DNA from: Alistipes sp. Marseille-P5061
Lineage (GTDB): Bacteria > Bacteroidota > Bacteroidia > Bacteroidales > Rikenellaceae
Reading direction: 5' to 3'
DNA: 64,000 nt
Assembly: GCF_900290115.1 (NCBI RefSeq)
Contig: NZ_LT985749.1
Span: forward strand, 112,301-176,300
Under the pieces are notes generated by a model. It worked only from the letters and a program-made list of their open reading frames with translations. It was not told where the DNA came from and searched no databases. The translations under genes and the position numbers were made by a program. Below are positions 7,402-14,577 of the stretch, in pieces (positions within the stretch are counted from its first letter, which is position 1; each line of letters opens with the position of its first letter).

Positions 7402-9393
7402 TCAGGCGGCCAGCGATTCTGCCGTCTTGTTCGGGCCGAACTCCGGATCGGCCGGGATAATCAGCGGCTCGGCAGGCGGCGCCGGAATCTCCGTGTCGGG
7501 CGTCGCTTCCGGCTCCTCGGGGAGTCCTTCGGGAATGGATTCTGCATCCAATTCCCGGGATTCGGCCAAAGCCCGGGCCTCCTCCTGCGCCTTCAGGTCG
7601 TCGATCTGCTCCTGCAACTTTGTCCGGCGTCGTTCGTAGGTTGCCAGGTATTTCTCCTGCACGGTCCGGCTTTGAGCCTCGAAATTCAAATCGGCAAACC
7701 GGCACATCAGGCGCGTGTCCACCTCCTCGTCCGTACAGTTATAATCCCGGGCCGTTGTGCGGAAGAAGTCGAGCAGGAAGATGCGGATCACTGCCGCCCG
7801 CTGTTCGGGTGTCAGTTGCCCGGCGGCCGCAAAGCGCTCCTCCTCGGTAACGCGCCACTGATTTTGAGGTTCGATGCCGCACTGTCGGAGCCGATTGTCG
7901 GCCATGTGTCGGATCACGGCGTAGTAGAACATCTGGTGCTCCTCTTCGGTCAGCGGGCTGCCCGAGACCTTCGATTCGCGGAACAGCGTCTTCATGTCGG
8001 CGGTGATATGCTCGTAGCAGAGCTGCCGGTTTCGATGGTCCTGCCGCAGCAGACTCTCCATCGGAGAGGCAGGAACCATCGTGACGTAAACCGTCCGTTT
8101 TCCTGCGGCATCCTCGACCGCAACGTCACGCTCCTCCTCCGGGATGTCCTCATAGCGAATCTCCACGTCGAACATTCCGATGATGGCATATTTGCGGACA
8201 CGCCCTTCCGTAACGTCAAATTCGAGTTGCCGGGTCTGCTCCGTAAACCGGGCCAACGCCGCTTCGTAGCGCATCACCGCTTCCGCGTAGTTTTCTTCCG
8301 ACGAGTAGCACTCCGCCTGCGGGGCTTCGGGCATTTCGGGGGCCGTATCGTAGTAATCGAGGTAGTAATCCAGCTCCTGAATCCGGTAGCCCTCCTCTTC
8401 AAGATGCTCAATCACCGAATCGGGGGTATCGCCCACCGTGGCAAGGAGCGTTCGCGGGTCCTCCTTCAGCAGCTGCAGGGCTTGCTGCACGAGGTATTCG
8501 TCGTTCTTGCGCATCATGCAGCTCCGGTTCTGGCAGCCTGCACATCCGTCCGCACATTCATCCTTGAAGAGGATTTGGTTGGCCGTATTGTGATGGCAGG
8601 TGTGGCATTCGGTCTTGTCGAAACGGTAGGTATCCAGGCGGGTCATGTAGCGATCGTAGAGCCGCCGGGCAATCTCCCGGATCCGGGCATTCTTCCACGA
8701 CAGGCGGCATCCGTCCGAGAAATGCTCCTCGTAGACCTCCTGCTGGACCGCCGCATCGTATTTCGCGATCTCGGTGGCAACACCGACCGAAATCTCCTCC
8801 CGGTCGAGCTGCTCGGCGAGGGCGTCGATCAGATCACAGAGTTTCAAACGGGAGCGAATGTAGGCCTCGGATTTTCCGAACTTCCCGACCAGGCTCTCGA
8901 TCGTATGACGTCCCGATTCCAGCGCCCGTTTGTAGGCCGCAGCCTCCTCACGGGGTGTAACGTCTTCACGCTGGAGGTTCTCCGTAATGGCGGCATCCTC
9001 GGCTTCAGCATCCGACAACTCCCTAACAAGGGCCGGAATGAATTTCAGCCCCGCCATCGCTGCGGCCCAATAGCGCCGTTCGCCATAGACAATTTCAAAA
9101 CCTTCATCTTTGGGCCGGACGCAAATCGGTTGCAGAACCCCGACCTGACGGATGCTGTCGGCAAGTTCCTGCAAGGTCTCCGAGCGGAAATCCTTGCGGG
9201 GATTGTAGGTGCTGCTGACAATCTTGTTCAAATCCAGCAACTGAACGGCCGGAGCTGGTTGTTGTTCCGCAGTCTCGGAAGAGGAGGCAGCTTGCGACGA
9301 TTCCTGCTCGTCGGGATTCGGATTTGAAGTGGCAGCTTTCGATACTTTGGCCTTGCTCTTCTTCGTTTTCTGTTCTTCCTTGGAAGTCTGCAT
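7402..9393 (-). CDS. ParB/Spo0J-like partition protein of the ICE
   Basis: This 663-residue protein has a Lys/Ser-rich N-terminus and then a ParB N-terminal CTP-binding fold (residues about 50-140) with the GERRYWAA and ENLQREDVTPREEAAAY motifs. A helix-turn-helix follows (TIESLVGKFGKSEAYIRSR, about 160-180). A Cys/His cluster (CHTCHH then CADGCAGC and C, about residues 260-295) suggests an extra zinc site, and the C-terminus is long, acidic and partly coiled. No ParA ATPase lies beside it, so it may act in element maintenance or regulation rather than in a standard Par pair. It is more than twice the length of a chromosomal ParB. Confidence 0.88.
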   Translation of the reverse strand: MQTSKEEQKTKKSKAKVSKAATSNPNPDEQESSQAASSSETAEQQPAPAVQLLDLNKIVSSTYNPRKDFRSETLQELADSIRQVGVLQPICVRPKDEGFEIVYGERRYWAAAMAGLKFIPALVRELSDAEAEDAAITENLQREDVTPREEAAAYKRALESGRHTIESLVGKFGKSEAYIRSRLKLCDLIDALAEQLDREEISVGVATEIAKYDAAVQQEVYEEHFSDGCRLSWKNARIREIARRLYDRYMTRLDTYRFDKTECHTCHHNTANQILFKDECADGCAGCQNRSCMMRKNDEYLVQQALQLLKEDPRTLLATVGDTPDSVIEHLEEEGYRIQELDYYLDYYDTAPEMPEAPQAECYSSEENYAEAVMRYEAALARFTEQTRQLEFDVTEGRVRKYAIIGMFDVEIRYEDIPEEERDVAVEDAAGKRTVYVTMVPASPMESLLRQDHRNRQLCYEHITADMKTLFRESKVSGSPLTEEEHQMFYYAVIRHMADNRLRQCGIEPQNQWRVTEEERFAAAGQLTPEQRAAVIRIFLLDFFRTTARDYNCTDEEVDTRLMCRFADLNFEAQSRTVQEKYLATYERRRTKLQEQIDDLKAQEEARALAESRELDAESIPEGLPEEPEATPDTEIPAPPAEPLIIPADPEFGPNKTAESLAA

Positions 9394-9427
9394 AACATCA
9401 AACAGTTTTTACCGTGTGTCTCACGTT

Positions 9428-9457
9428 TTTGGGACCATGTAATTTGGGACCATGTAA
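9428..9457. repeat. Two perfect 15-bp tandem repeats upstream of parB
   Basis: TTTGGGACCATGTAA occurs at 9428-9442 and again at 9443-9457 with no change, starting 35 bases upstream of the parB start codon. The position suits an operator or a ParB-binding site; neither role is shown. Confidence 0.7.
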
Positions 9458-9517
9458 TCCAAACGGACCGCATAGTCAATGAATAATTATGTTATGAGGA
9501 CTTATTCCCGACGCGGT

Positions 9518-9659
9518 CGGTTGCCTCGGGAAGAGACATAGTCATGCGGCGACGTCGGAGCGGCGAAAAATACCGCAGCCTCGGCGAGGATGATTTTTCG
9601 TCCGAGGACGGCGGGCCGCTCGCGGCCTTCCGCATGACTATCTTCCCCGACGGCAACCG
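9518..9659. other. Long GC-rich imperfect inverted repeat between parB and the retron
   Basis: Arms at 9518-9549 and 9630-9659 are nearly complementary, with a perfect 12-bp inner block (ATAGTCATGCGG at 9538-9549 and its complement at 9630-9641) and outer blocks GGTTGCC and GGAAGA. The interior has further weak pairing (GCGAAAAAT with ATTTTTCG). The segment is GC-rich inside AT-rich DNA. Short open frames exist on both strands (51 codons at 9544-9699 on plus), but they follow from the palindrome and I do not call them genes. Candidates are a structured RNA, an origin of transfer or a partition site. Confidence 0.6.
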
Positions 9660-9755
9660 GGAAGAAAGAATACCTACGCCTTACATTCTTCCAGATTAGT
9701 TAATAACTTGTTGATAATTTCCACGCCACTATTATTAACTTATAGTAATAATAAC

Positions 9756-9763
9756 TATCTTTG
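9756..9763 (+). promoter_or_regulatory. -7 box upstream of the retron RNA
   Basis: TATCTTTG matches TAnnTTTG exactly; a good -33 TTG is not seen at the usual distance. Transcription would start near 9770, about 24 bases before the proposed a1 arm. Confidence 0.6.
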
Positions 9764-9793
9764 CATCGTAGTTCTTTGAGAGATTTTTGATTT

Positions 9794-10116
9794 CCAGACT
9801 TAAATCCAGATGCCTGAAGCAGATTAAGTTCTGTACGCCATTTATTTACGAATGGTACTCGGCGGCGGCACGGCTTTGAGCGTCTCTTCGTCTTCTTCTC
9901 TGTGGAAGATTACACGATGAGCCGTCGGAGTTTACAGACAACACGACACGAAACGAAACCGAGATATAAGGTTTCTAATCGTCAAGATGTGTGGTGCTAC
10001 AAGTTGAGATGTTGCATTTTATGCGATAATCGTATTGCATACGATTATCGCACTGGAGTTCGCAGCAGCAAATGGGGGTGGATACACGGGATAACGTATA
10101 TGGACTTTAAGTGTGG
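9794..10116 (+). ncRNA. Candidate retron msr-msd RNA
   Basis: The two ends can pair: CCAGACTTAAATCCAGAT at 9794-9811 (a1) against 10098-10116 (a2), with 16 base pairs, two mismatches and one bulge. An AGC at 9818-9820 just after a1 is a possible priming guanosine, as in the msr of known retrons. Hairpins follow at 9833-9858 (GTAC..CCATT with AATGGTAC) and at 9870-9875/9920-9925 (ACGGCT/AGCCGT). A perfect 13-bp stem with a 5-base loop (10022-10034 and 10040-10052) would be the msd tip. It lies directly upstream of a small gene, an XRE-type gene and a retron-type reverse transcriptase. The exact msr/msd border cannot be fixed by eye. Confidence 0.68.
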
Positions 10117-10169
10117 GCTAAATGTTTAGGCAGCAGGAGCAATTTCGCTCCACTTAAAAGTTTCTAAGC

Positions 10170-10397
10170 ATGAGAAAAAATCAAAAAACTGCAGATCTGA
10201 TACAAGGTATTGAAGATCTGCTCTCAAAGGGCCGTTATCCACTTACCGGCGAAGATGAAGTTCTTTTGAAGTCTTGCCTCAATGAACTGAAACAGATGCA
10301 ATCTGACAATGCAGATGTTCTTGGCTCAATAGAGAAAGCAACCAAATGGCTCTTGTTGCTATTCGAGGTTTGTGACAAATTCAAAGACCTGATTTAA
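10170..10397 (+). CDS. Small retron-associated protein, 75 residues
   Basis: I do not recognise this protein. It is predicted to be all-helical and ends in a hydrophobic amphipathic helix (KATKWLLLLFEVCDKFKDLI). It starts 53 bases after the proposed retron RNA and ends 28 bases before the XRE-type gene, so it is probably made from the retron transcript. Its size, hydrophobic tail and position between the RNA and a repressor-like protein suit a toxic effector held in check by the retron complex, but that is inference. Codon use is AT-rich like the next two genes. Confidence 0.7.
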   Translation: MRKNQKTADLIQGIEDLLSKGRYPLTGEDEVLLKSCLNELKQMQSDNADVLGSIEKATKWLLLLFEVCDKFKDLI

Positions 10398-10425
10398 CGC
10401 GCCACCCCCTTAATTTAAAAAAGAC

Positions 10426-10722
10426 ATGAAGATTGGTTCGGTCATAAAGGATATACGCAAGCGGAAGAAAATTACGCAAATTCAACTTGCCGAGTTGAGC
10501 AACATCTCACAAACGTATCTTTCGCAGATTGAGAATAATCAGAAAGACCCAACCATCCAAACCATAAAGGTTATTGCCGAAAATCTCGCCATTCCTTTGC
10601 CCGTATTATTATTCATGGCTGTTGAAAACGAGGATATCCCAGAAAATAAGCGCGAGATTTACAGTATGATATCTCCTTCTGTCAAATCACTACTAGACAC
10701 ATTCTTCAACGATGATAAGTAG
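10426..10722 (+). CDS. XRE-family helix-turn-helix protein of the retron operon
   Basis: This 98-residue protein has a full XRE/Cro-type helix-turn-helix at about residues 5-60, with the conserved QIQLAELSNISQTYLSQIEN pattern, and a short C-terminal tail predicted to be helical. It overlaps the reverse transcriptase gene by 11 bases, so the two are translationally coupled. HTH proteins are known partners in some retron types. It could autoregulate the operon, act as antitoxin to the 75-residue protein, or be the effector itself; the sequence does not decide between these. Confidence 0.9.
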   Translation: MKIGSVIKDIRKRKKITQIQLAELSNISQTYLSQIENNQKDPTIQTIKVIAENLAIPLPVLLFMAVENEDIPENKREIYSMISPSVKSLLDTFFNDDK

Positions 10723-11590
10723 TCCTGAATCTTTATGTCACGCTATAGGTATTAAGCATGGCGAGATAGCTACCATTCTCTCTGACATAAGTACCTATTA
10801 CTACGAGTATGAGAAGAAAAAACGAAACAAAAAAGGAGAGTTAAAATATACGAAATTCGGAACTCCCGAAGTTCGCGTTATCAATCCCAGCATCAGAACA
10901 CTCAAAATCGTCCAACATAAGATATGTCGTTTACTTAACAGTAAAATTGCACCTGCTCCTTATGCTTTCGGATCTACAAAAGGGCGCAGTTGTGTAATGA
11001 ATGCTCGATTCCACCAAGGCAACAAATATATCTTCCAAACTGACCTCCGAGGATTTTTCCCCTCTATTACCAGAACAGAAGTCTACCGAATGTTCATTCG
11101 ATTTGGGTTTTCTCCGGACGTCGCGTCCATTCTAACACGCCTGACCACTTATAAGGGGCATATCCCCCAAGGCGCACCCTCATCTTCTGTAATCGCAAAT
11201 CTTGTTTTCACCAGAACAGGAGATATACTCGCCCGATATTGCAAGCAAAACGGGTTAAAATTCACAACGTATGTGGATGATATGACTATTTCCGGACCTT
11301 ATGATTTTCAGGAATTAATCCCTGATATTCTCCATATAATCCGCCAAGACGGATACACTATTAGTCATACCAAAACGACATACCGTACTAACCATCCCGA
11401 GATCACCGGTGCGAAAGTCGGGAATAATTATATCGACATCACAGATAAGTTAAAAGCCAAAATAGCTAATCCTCAGGGAAAATCTATCGCTCAAATTGCA
11501 GGAGAGCGCAATTATCAGGATTTAGTATATAAAGCCAATAATCCCTCTCTGAGATCGTCAAGGCACAATAATAATGCCTTACAAGATTAA
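10712..11590 (+). CDS. Retron-type reverse transcriptase
   Basis: Retron reverse transcriptases copy part of a structured RNA into a branched RNA-DNA molecule. The 292-residue length is typical of stand-alone retron enzymes. Visible motifs in order: R-x-I-x-P near 55-59; GRS followed by the retron-specific NAxxH (NARFH, 97-101); catalytic Asp111 in DLRGFF; PQGAPSSS at 152-159; the active-site YVDD at 187-190; and ITG at 231-233 where retrons carry the VTG motif that recognises the RNA. No fused effector domain is present. It follows the HTH gene with an 11-base overlap and is the last gene of the unit. AT-rich codon use sets the unit apart from the GC-rich ICE backbone and suggests separate acquisition. 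Confidence 0.93.
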   Translation: MISSPESLCHAIGIKHGEIATILSDISTYYYEYEKKKRNKKGELKYTKFGTPEVRVINPSIRTLKIVQHKICRLLNSKIAPAPYAFGSTKGRSCVMNARFHQGNKYIFQTDLRGFFPSITRTEVYRMFIRFGFSPDVASILTRLTTYKGHIPQGAPSSSVIANLVFTRTGDILARYCKQNGLKFTTYVDDMTISGPYDFQELIPDILHIIRQDGYTISHTKTTYRTNHPEITGAKVGNNYIDITDKLKAKIANPQGKSIAQIAGERNYQDLVYKANNPSLRSSRHNNNALQD

Positions 11591-11730
11591 CTGCCTTAAA
11601 GATAACATCAGAGGAGATTCAACACATTTTTACAGATGAGTAATTACTTCTTTCTCTACCAGAGCTAGTTCTTCTCCACAGGTTGCGACATGTGTATATA
11701 TGTTGCTTGAATAGCCATAAAGAAAGACAG

Positions 11731-12021
11731 CTATCTATCGAGCCACTTCCCATAGACATAGATATTCCGCTCAAGATAGAGCGTCTGCAGATCATACGAG
11801 ATGACCCACAGACATAACGAGCGATCACCTCGAAGACTGAATGTCAAATCACGGAAAGCTGCTTTCGGAAAGCGGACGTCCTGCGTGTAGAATCGTCCCT
11901 TGTAACCCGCAGGCGTTGCTTCACACAGGTAGACACTAAAAGTGCAAAACAACCAGCGGAGAATCTTCCGCCGGTTCTCGGGGTACAGGCTCTCAACGTA
12001 AAAGCGATGGTAGTAAATCAT
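11731..12021 (-). CDS. Small hypothetical ICE protein, 96 residues
   Basis: The product is rich in aromatic residues and Arg, with no motif I recognise. It begins 12 bases after the 73-residue gene upstream of it, so the two are probably cotranscribed leftward. The 140 bases between it and the reverse transcriptase stop contain no clear terminator. Reality is inferred from this spacing and a plausible start; the function is unknown. Confidence 0.55.
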   Translation of the reverse strand: MIYYHRFYVESLYPENRRKILRWLFCTFSVYLCEATPAGYKGRFYTQDVRFPKAAFRDLTFSLRGDRSLCLWVISYDLQTLYLERNIYVYGKWLDR

Positions 12022-12033
12022 CTCATGCTGCTA

Positions 12034-12255
12034 TCAACGTAAATGATACCTCCGGGCAAAATAGGCAACAACTCCCGGAATGTGCTTTTTGTAGTAGGGC
12101 TGATTCTCCCGGCACCACGAGGCGAGTTCCTGCTTCGTGGTAAAGGGACGGCGCCAGCTGCGTCCCGACATAATACAATCCAACTCGGGAGCCAAACGCT
12201 CGACAAAGTCGCCAACGGTCCAGCCTTCCCAGATGTGTTTCTGAAGGTCAATCAT
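12034..12255 (-). CDS. Small conserved ICE protein, 73 residues
   Basis: The sequence begins MIDLQKHIWEGWTVGDFVE and ends with a Tyr/Arg-rich helix. I associate this pattern with small conserved proteins of Bacteroides conjugative elements, though I cannot name the family. There is no membrane segment or catalytic motif. It heads a two-gene leftward unit with the 96-residue gene. Confidence 0.65.
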   Translation of the reverse strand: MIDLQKHIWEGWTVGDFVERLAPELDCIMSGRSWRRPFTTKQELASWCRENQPYYKKHIPGVVAYFARRYHLR

Positions 12256-12489
12256 CCCAAATCCATTTTAAGGTTTAACATATGGTTCATGGACCGGTCC
12301 CATTCAGAAAAGAGAGTGCCGGCCACGGGCCGATACACAGCAGCGGGACCAACCGGAAGTCTCTTTTCGGACGATACAACCCGAACGGGTGGAGATCGTG
12401 CGAAAAGGGACTCCGAGGTGCAAGCACGCTGCTATCTTGGCCCGAGGTCGGCACTTGTGGAATAACCGTCTACCCCACTGTCAAACTCT

Positions 12490-12843
12490 TTACACATCCG
12501 ATTCGACCACAATCCGAGGAGTACGCCGCAGCGCATTCTGCAGATTGCGCTGGTTAATCCGGTACACAAGCATTAGTAAATCATAGGCGCTGTACAGGAA
12601 TTGCCGCCGATAGATCTTGGGACGAATCAACCGTTTCTGACGATAACGGGTCAGCGTTTCGGGGCGAATATCGAGGACTTCGCAGGCCGCATCGGCCGTC
12701 AGGAAGAGCGGCTCGTCGCTTTGACTGCACAGGTATTCGAACAGCAGCAAACTTTTGCTCAAAAGAAAGTTCGCCTTGATGAGACGTTCGAGCTGTTCGG
12801 TGGGTACAAGCCGATAGATGCGGGGATTTTGTTTGTTTTCCAT
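12490..12843 (-). CDS. Helix-turn-helix protein, excisionase-like
   Basis: This 117-residue protein has an N-terminal helical part and then a MerR/excisionase-like winged HTH (LTADAACEVLDIRPETLTRYRQKRLIRPKIYRRQFLYS, about residues 48-85 in two pieces). It lies 11 bases downstream of a second HTH gene of the same general type. Such pairs are common in Bacteroides ICEs, where related small proteins control excision and mobilisation genes. Which DNA it binds is not visible here. No integrase lies in the window. Confidence 0.8.
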   Translation of the reverse strand: MENKQNPRIYRLVPTEQLERLIKANFLLSKSLLLFEYLCSQSDEPLFLTADAACEVLDIRPETLTRYRQKRLIRPKIYRRQFLYSAYDLLMLVYRINQRNLQNALRRTPRIVVESDV

Positions 12844-12854
12844 AGATAACAGAT

Positions 12855-13151
12855 TTATTGATTCAACGATTCGAGTTTTCCGCGGCGGCGCATCTTGCGG
12901 ATGAACTCCTGCACCTCGGAGAGCAGGTACATGCGCCGGGTTCCGATGTTGAAGCCAACGAGCAACCCCTGTTCGCGGAAGCGGCGCACCTGGCGTTCGC
13001 TCTGGCGGAGCAACTGGCAGACCTCCGCAAAATCGAGAATCGGATCGCCTTCGAGCTGGCTCCGGTGATCCTTCATGAAGTGTACAATCTCGAGAATCTC
13101 TTCGACCGTTCGCAGAATGCGGAACAGGTCATCCGTGTGTTGATTTTCCAT
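12855..13151 (-). CDS. Helix-turn-helix protein, excisionase-like (first of pair)
   Basis: The start at 13151 (MENQHTDDLF) gives 98 residues; an upstream in-frame ATG at 13178 adds nine residues unlike the family and overlaps a likely -7 box on the minus strand (CATCTTTG, 13176-13183, one mismatch to TATCTTTG). A helical N-terminus leads into a winged HTH (DFAEVCQLLRQSERQVRR then LVGFNIGTRRMYL), the layout of excisionase-type proteins. It is the first gene of a two-gene leftward unit. Confidence 0.82.
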   Translation of the reverse strand: MENQHTDDLFRILRTVEEILEIVHFMKDHRSQLEGDPILDFAEVCQLLRQSERQVRRFREQGLLVGFNIGTRRMYLLSEVQEFIRKMRRRGKLESLNQ

Positions 13152-14208
13152 CTTTGTCGGGTTTGGTTTCCACGGCAAAGATGGGACAACCCCAGAACTC
13201 GTTTATCAGTGTTTGAATCAATTATATGTTTTTTCCTTGTTTGAGATCCAAACCACTTTTATCTCCGGCAGTCCATCAGTATCGGCAAAAATTGCTATTC
13301 CTGGATTGAGATTTGAGACACGGCTTGGCAGAAAGCAATACTTTAATGGGAACATCCACTACCATACATAAATCGATTCTATCTACAATTCGAACCGCAT
13401 CGAGGGCAATTAGATTACCTCAAGGCCAGAGATGCGCCATATCTTCGAGACCAACCCAATGGAATGTCAATAACAAAACGCCGTGCGTGAACAACATCCT
13501 AGAACTACTGACAACGTCCCCAACATCAATTTGGCTCTCGACTGGCTAGAAGAAGAGAATAGCTCTCCCCCATTAAGGGACTGCATACGTAACTCAAGTC
13601 TAACGCGTCGGATAGCCGCAAGGAGTGGTTTGCCACAAACAACTATAAGTCTCTGACCAACAAGATAGGCAGTATAGAGACCACACTATCCAAGGAGGTG
13701 CACTGCCAGACGAATCCACTCCTACTAATCCTCGTAATCAGGAGGGCCGTTTTACCCCTACACAAAAGACTCACTTTCTATAGCGAGTAACGAGCATTAT
13801 TGCGGGGTAAGGAATTCGCGGATACTTGGCTACGTTCACATGGATGTTTCACAAAAAACTTACGTGCTTTTTTGAGACATATCATCGATTGTTTTCATCA
13901 ATTATGCGCATTTGTAAGATCATATAAATAGTTAATATACAATACTATATTCAAACTTCAAATTATAAAGTAAGAGTCCTCCAATAATCTATCCATCAGG
14001 TCTAATCAAACATTGGTAAAAGAATCTTCAACGGATAACTTGCATGAGTAGAGCCATACCTTACGAGAAGTCTGTTCTGTACCTAATGGATAGGATGTCT
14101 ATGAATAAGAAATTTTTACATAGAAAAGACACCCCGATTGACCTGGATTGGGAATTATTCTCCAATTAATAATCAAAAAGAGAAATGAGAGCAATCCAGT
14201 GAGACATA
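13152..14208. other. Long stretch without an intact gene
   Basis: No intact gene is seen in these roughly 1,060 bases. The part from about 13,370 to 13,790 holds broken coding fragments in several frames, including a Fic-like scrap, and the part from 13,800 on is AT-rich with nothing recognisable. It looks like eroded cargo of the ICE. Confidence 0.6.
13376..13413 (+). pseudogene. Fic-like N-terminal fragment (decayed)
   Basis: Plus-strand translation gives DSIYNSNRIEGN followed by a stop, closely resembling the inhibitory segment of the intact Fic protein in this window (NYNSNHIEGN). Further open scraps such as ALDWLEEEN near 13,530 lie downstream in other frames. I read this as the remnant of a second, unrelated fic gene, but the match is short. 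Confidence 0.35.
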
Positions 14209-14239
14209 TTGCACTGAAATCGGCAAATCATTATATTTG
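14209..14239 (+). promoter_or_regulatory. Consensus promoter for the TIR-like remnant
   Basis: TTG at 14209-14211 and TATATTTG at 14232-14239, separated by 20 bases, match the Bacteroidota -33/-7 layout. Transcription would start near 14,246, about 80 bases before the ATG at 14326. Confidence 0.65.
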
Positions 14240-14325
14240 CTTAATAGAAAGATTTAAGGGCTTCCTCACAAACACACTTTTTGAAGTACCAACCTATCAT
14301 TAGAAACTAACCAATTTTGCAAATT

Positions 14326-14577
14326 ATGAAATTGAATATATTTTATTCATGGCAATCTGATTTACCTAATAAAACAAATAGACAATTTATAAAAAAATGT
14401 CTTGATGCAGCCATGAAAGACATTCATGCAAATAATAAGATTATATCTGACTGGAATATTGAAAGTGATAGCCGAGGTGAAATAGGAACTCCTGAATTAG
14501 CAAGTGGAATTTTTTCTAAAATTGACCAATGCGACATTTTTGTTGCAGATATATCTATTATAGGGACAGTCGTTTAA
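14326..14577 (+). pseudogene. TIR-like domain protein, truncated by an insertion sequence
   Basis: The N-terminus reads MKLNIFYSWQSDLPNKTNRQ, then an acidic region, then CDIFVADISI. I associate this with a TIR-like nucleotide-binding fold found in bacterial defence proteins; the call is from memory. The frame runs into the insertion sequence at 14561 and stops at 14577. If the element and one target copy are removed, the frame continues only about six more codons (IPTTHL) before a stop, so the gene has also lost its 3' part. It keeps a consensus promoter. Start 14326 is chosen over 14317 because MKLNIFYSW begins the domain directly. Confidence 0.6.

Noticed and set aside
9544..9699. 51-codon open frame (and one on the opposite strand)
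   Set aside because: Both strands are open because the DNA is nearly palindromic; no start signal or domain supports coding.
9902..10129. 75-codon open frame on plus strand
   Set aside because: It lies inside the proposed retron RNA, has no recognisable protein pattern and crosses the perfect 13-bp hairpin.
13313..13549. 78-codon open frame in the decayed region
   Set aside because: It runs in a different frame from the Fic-like scrap and has no signature of a real protein.
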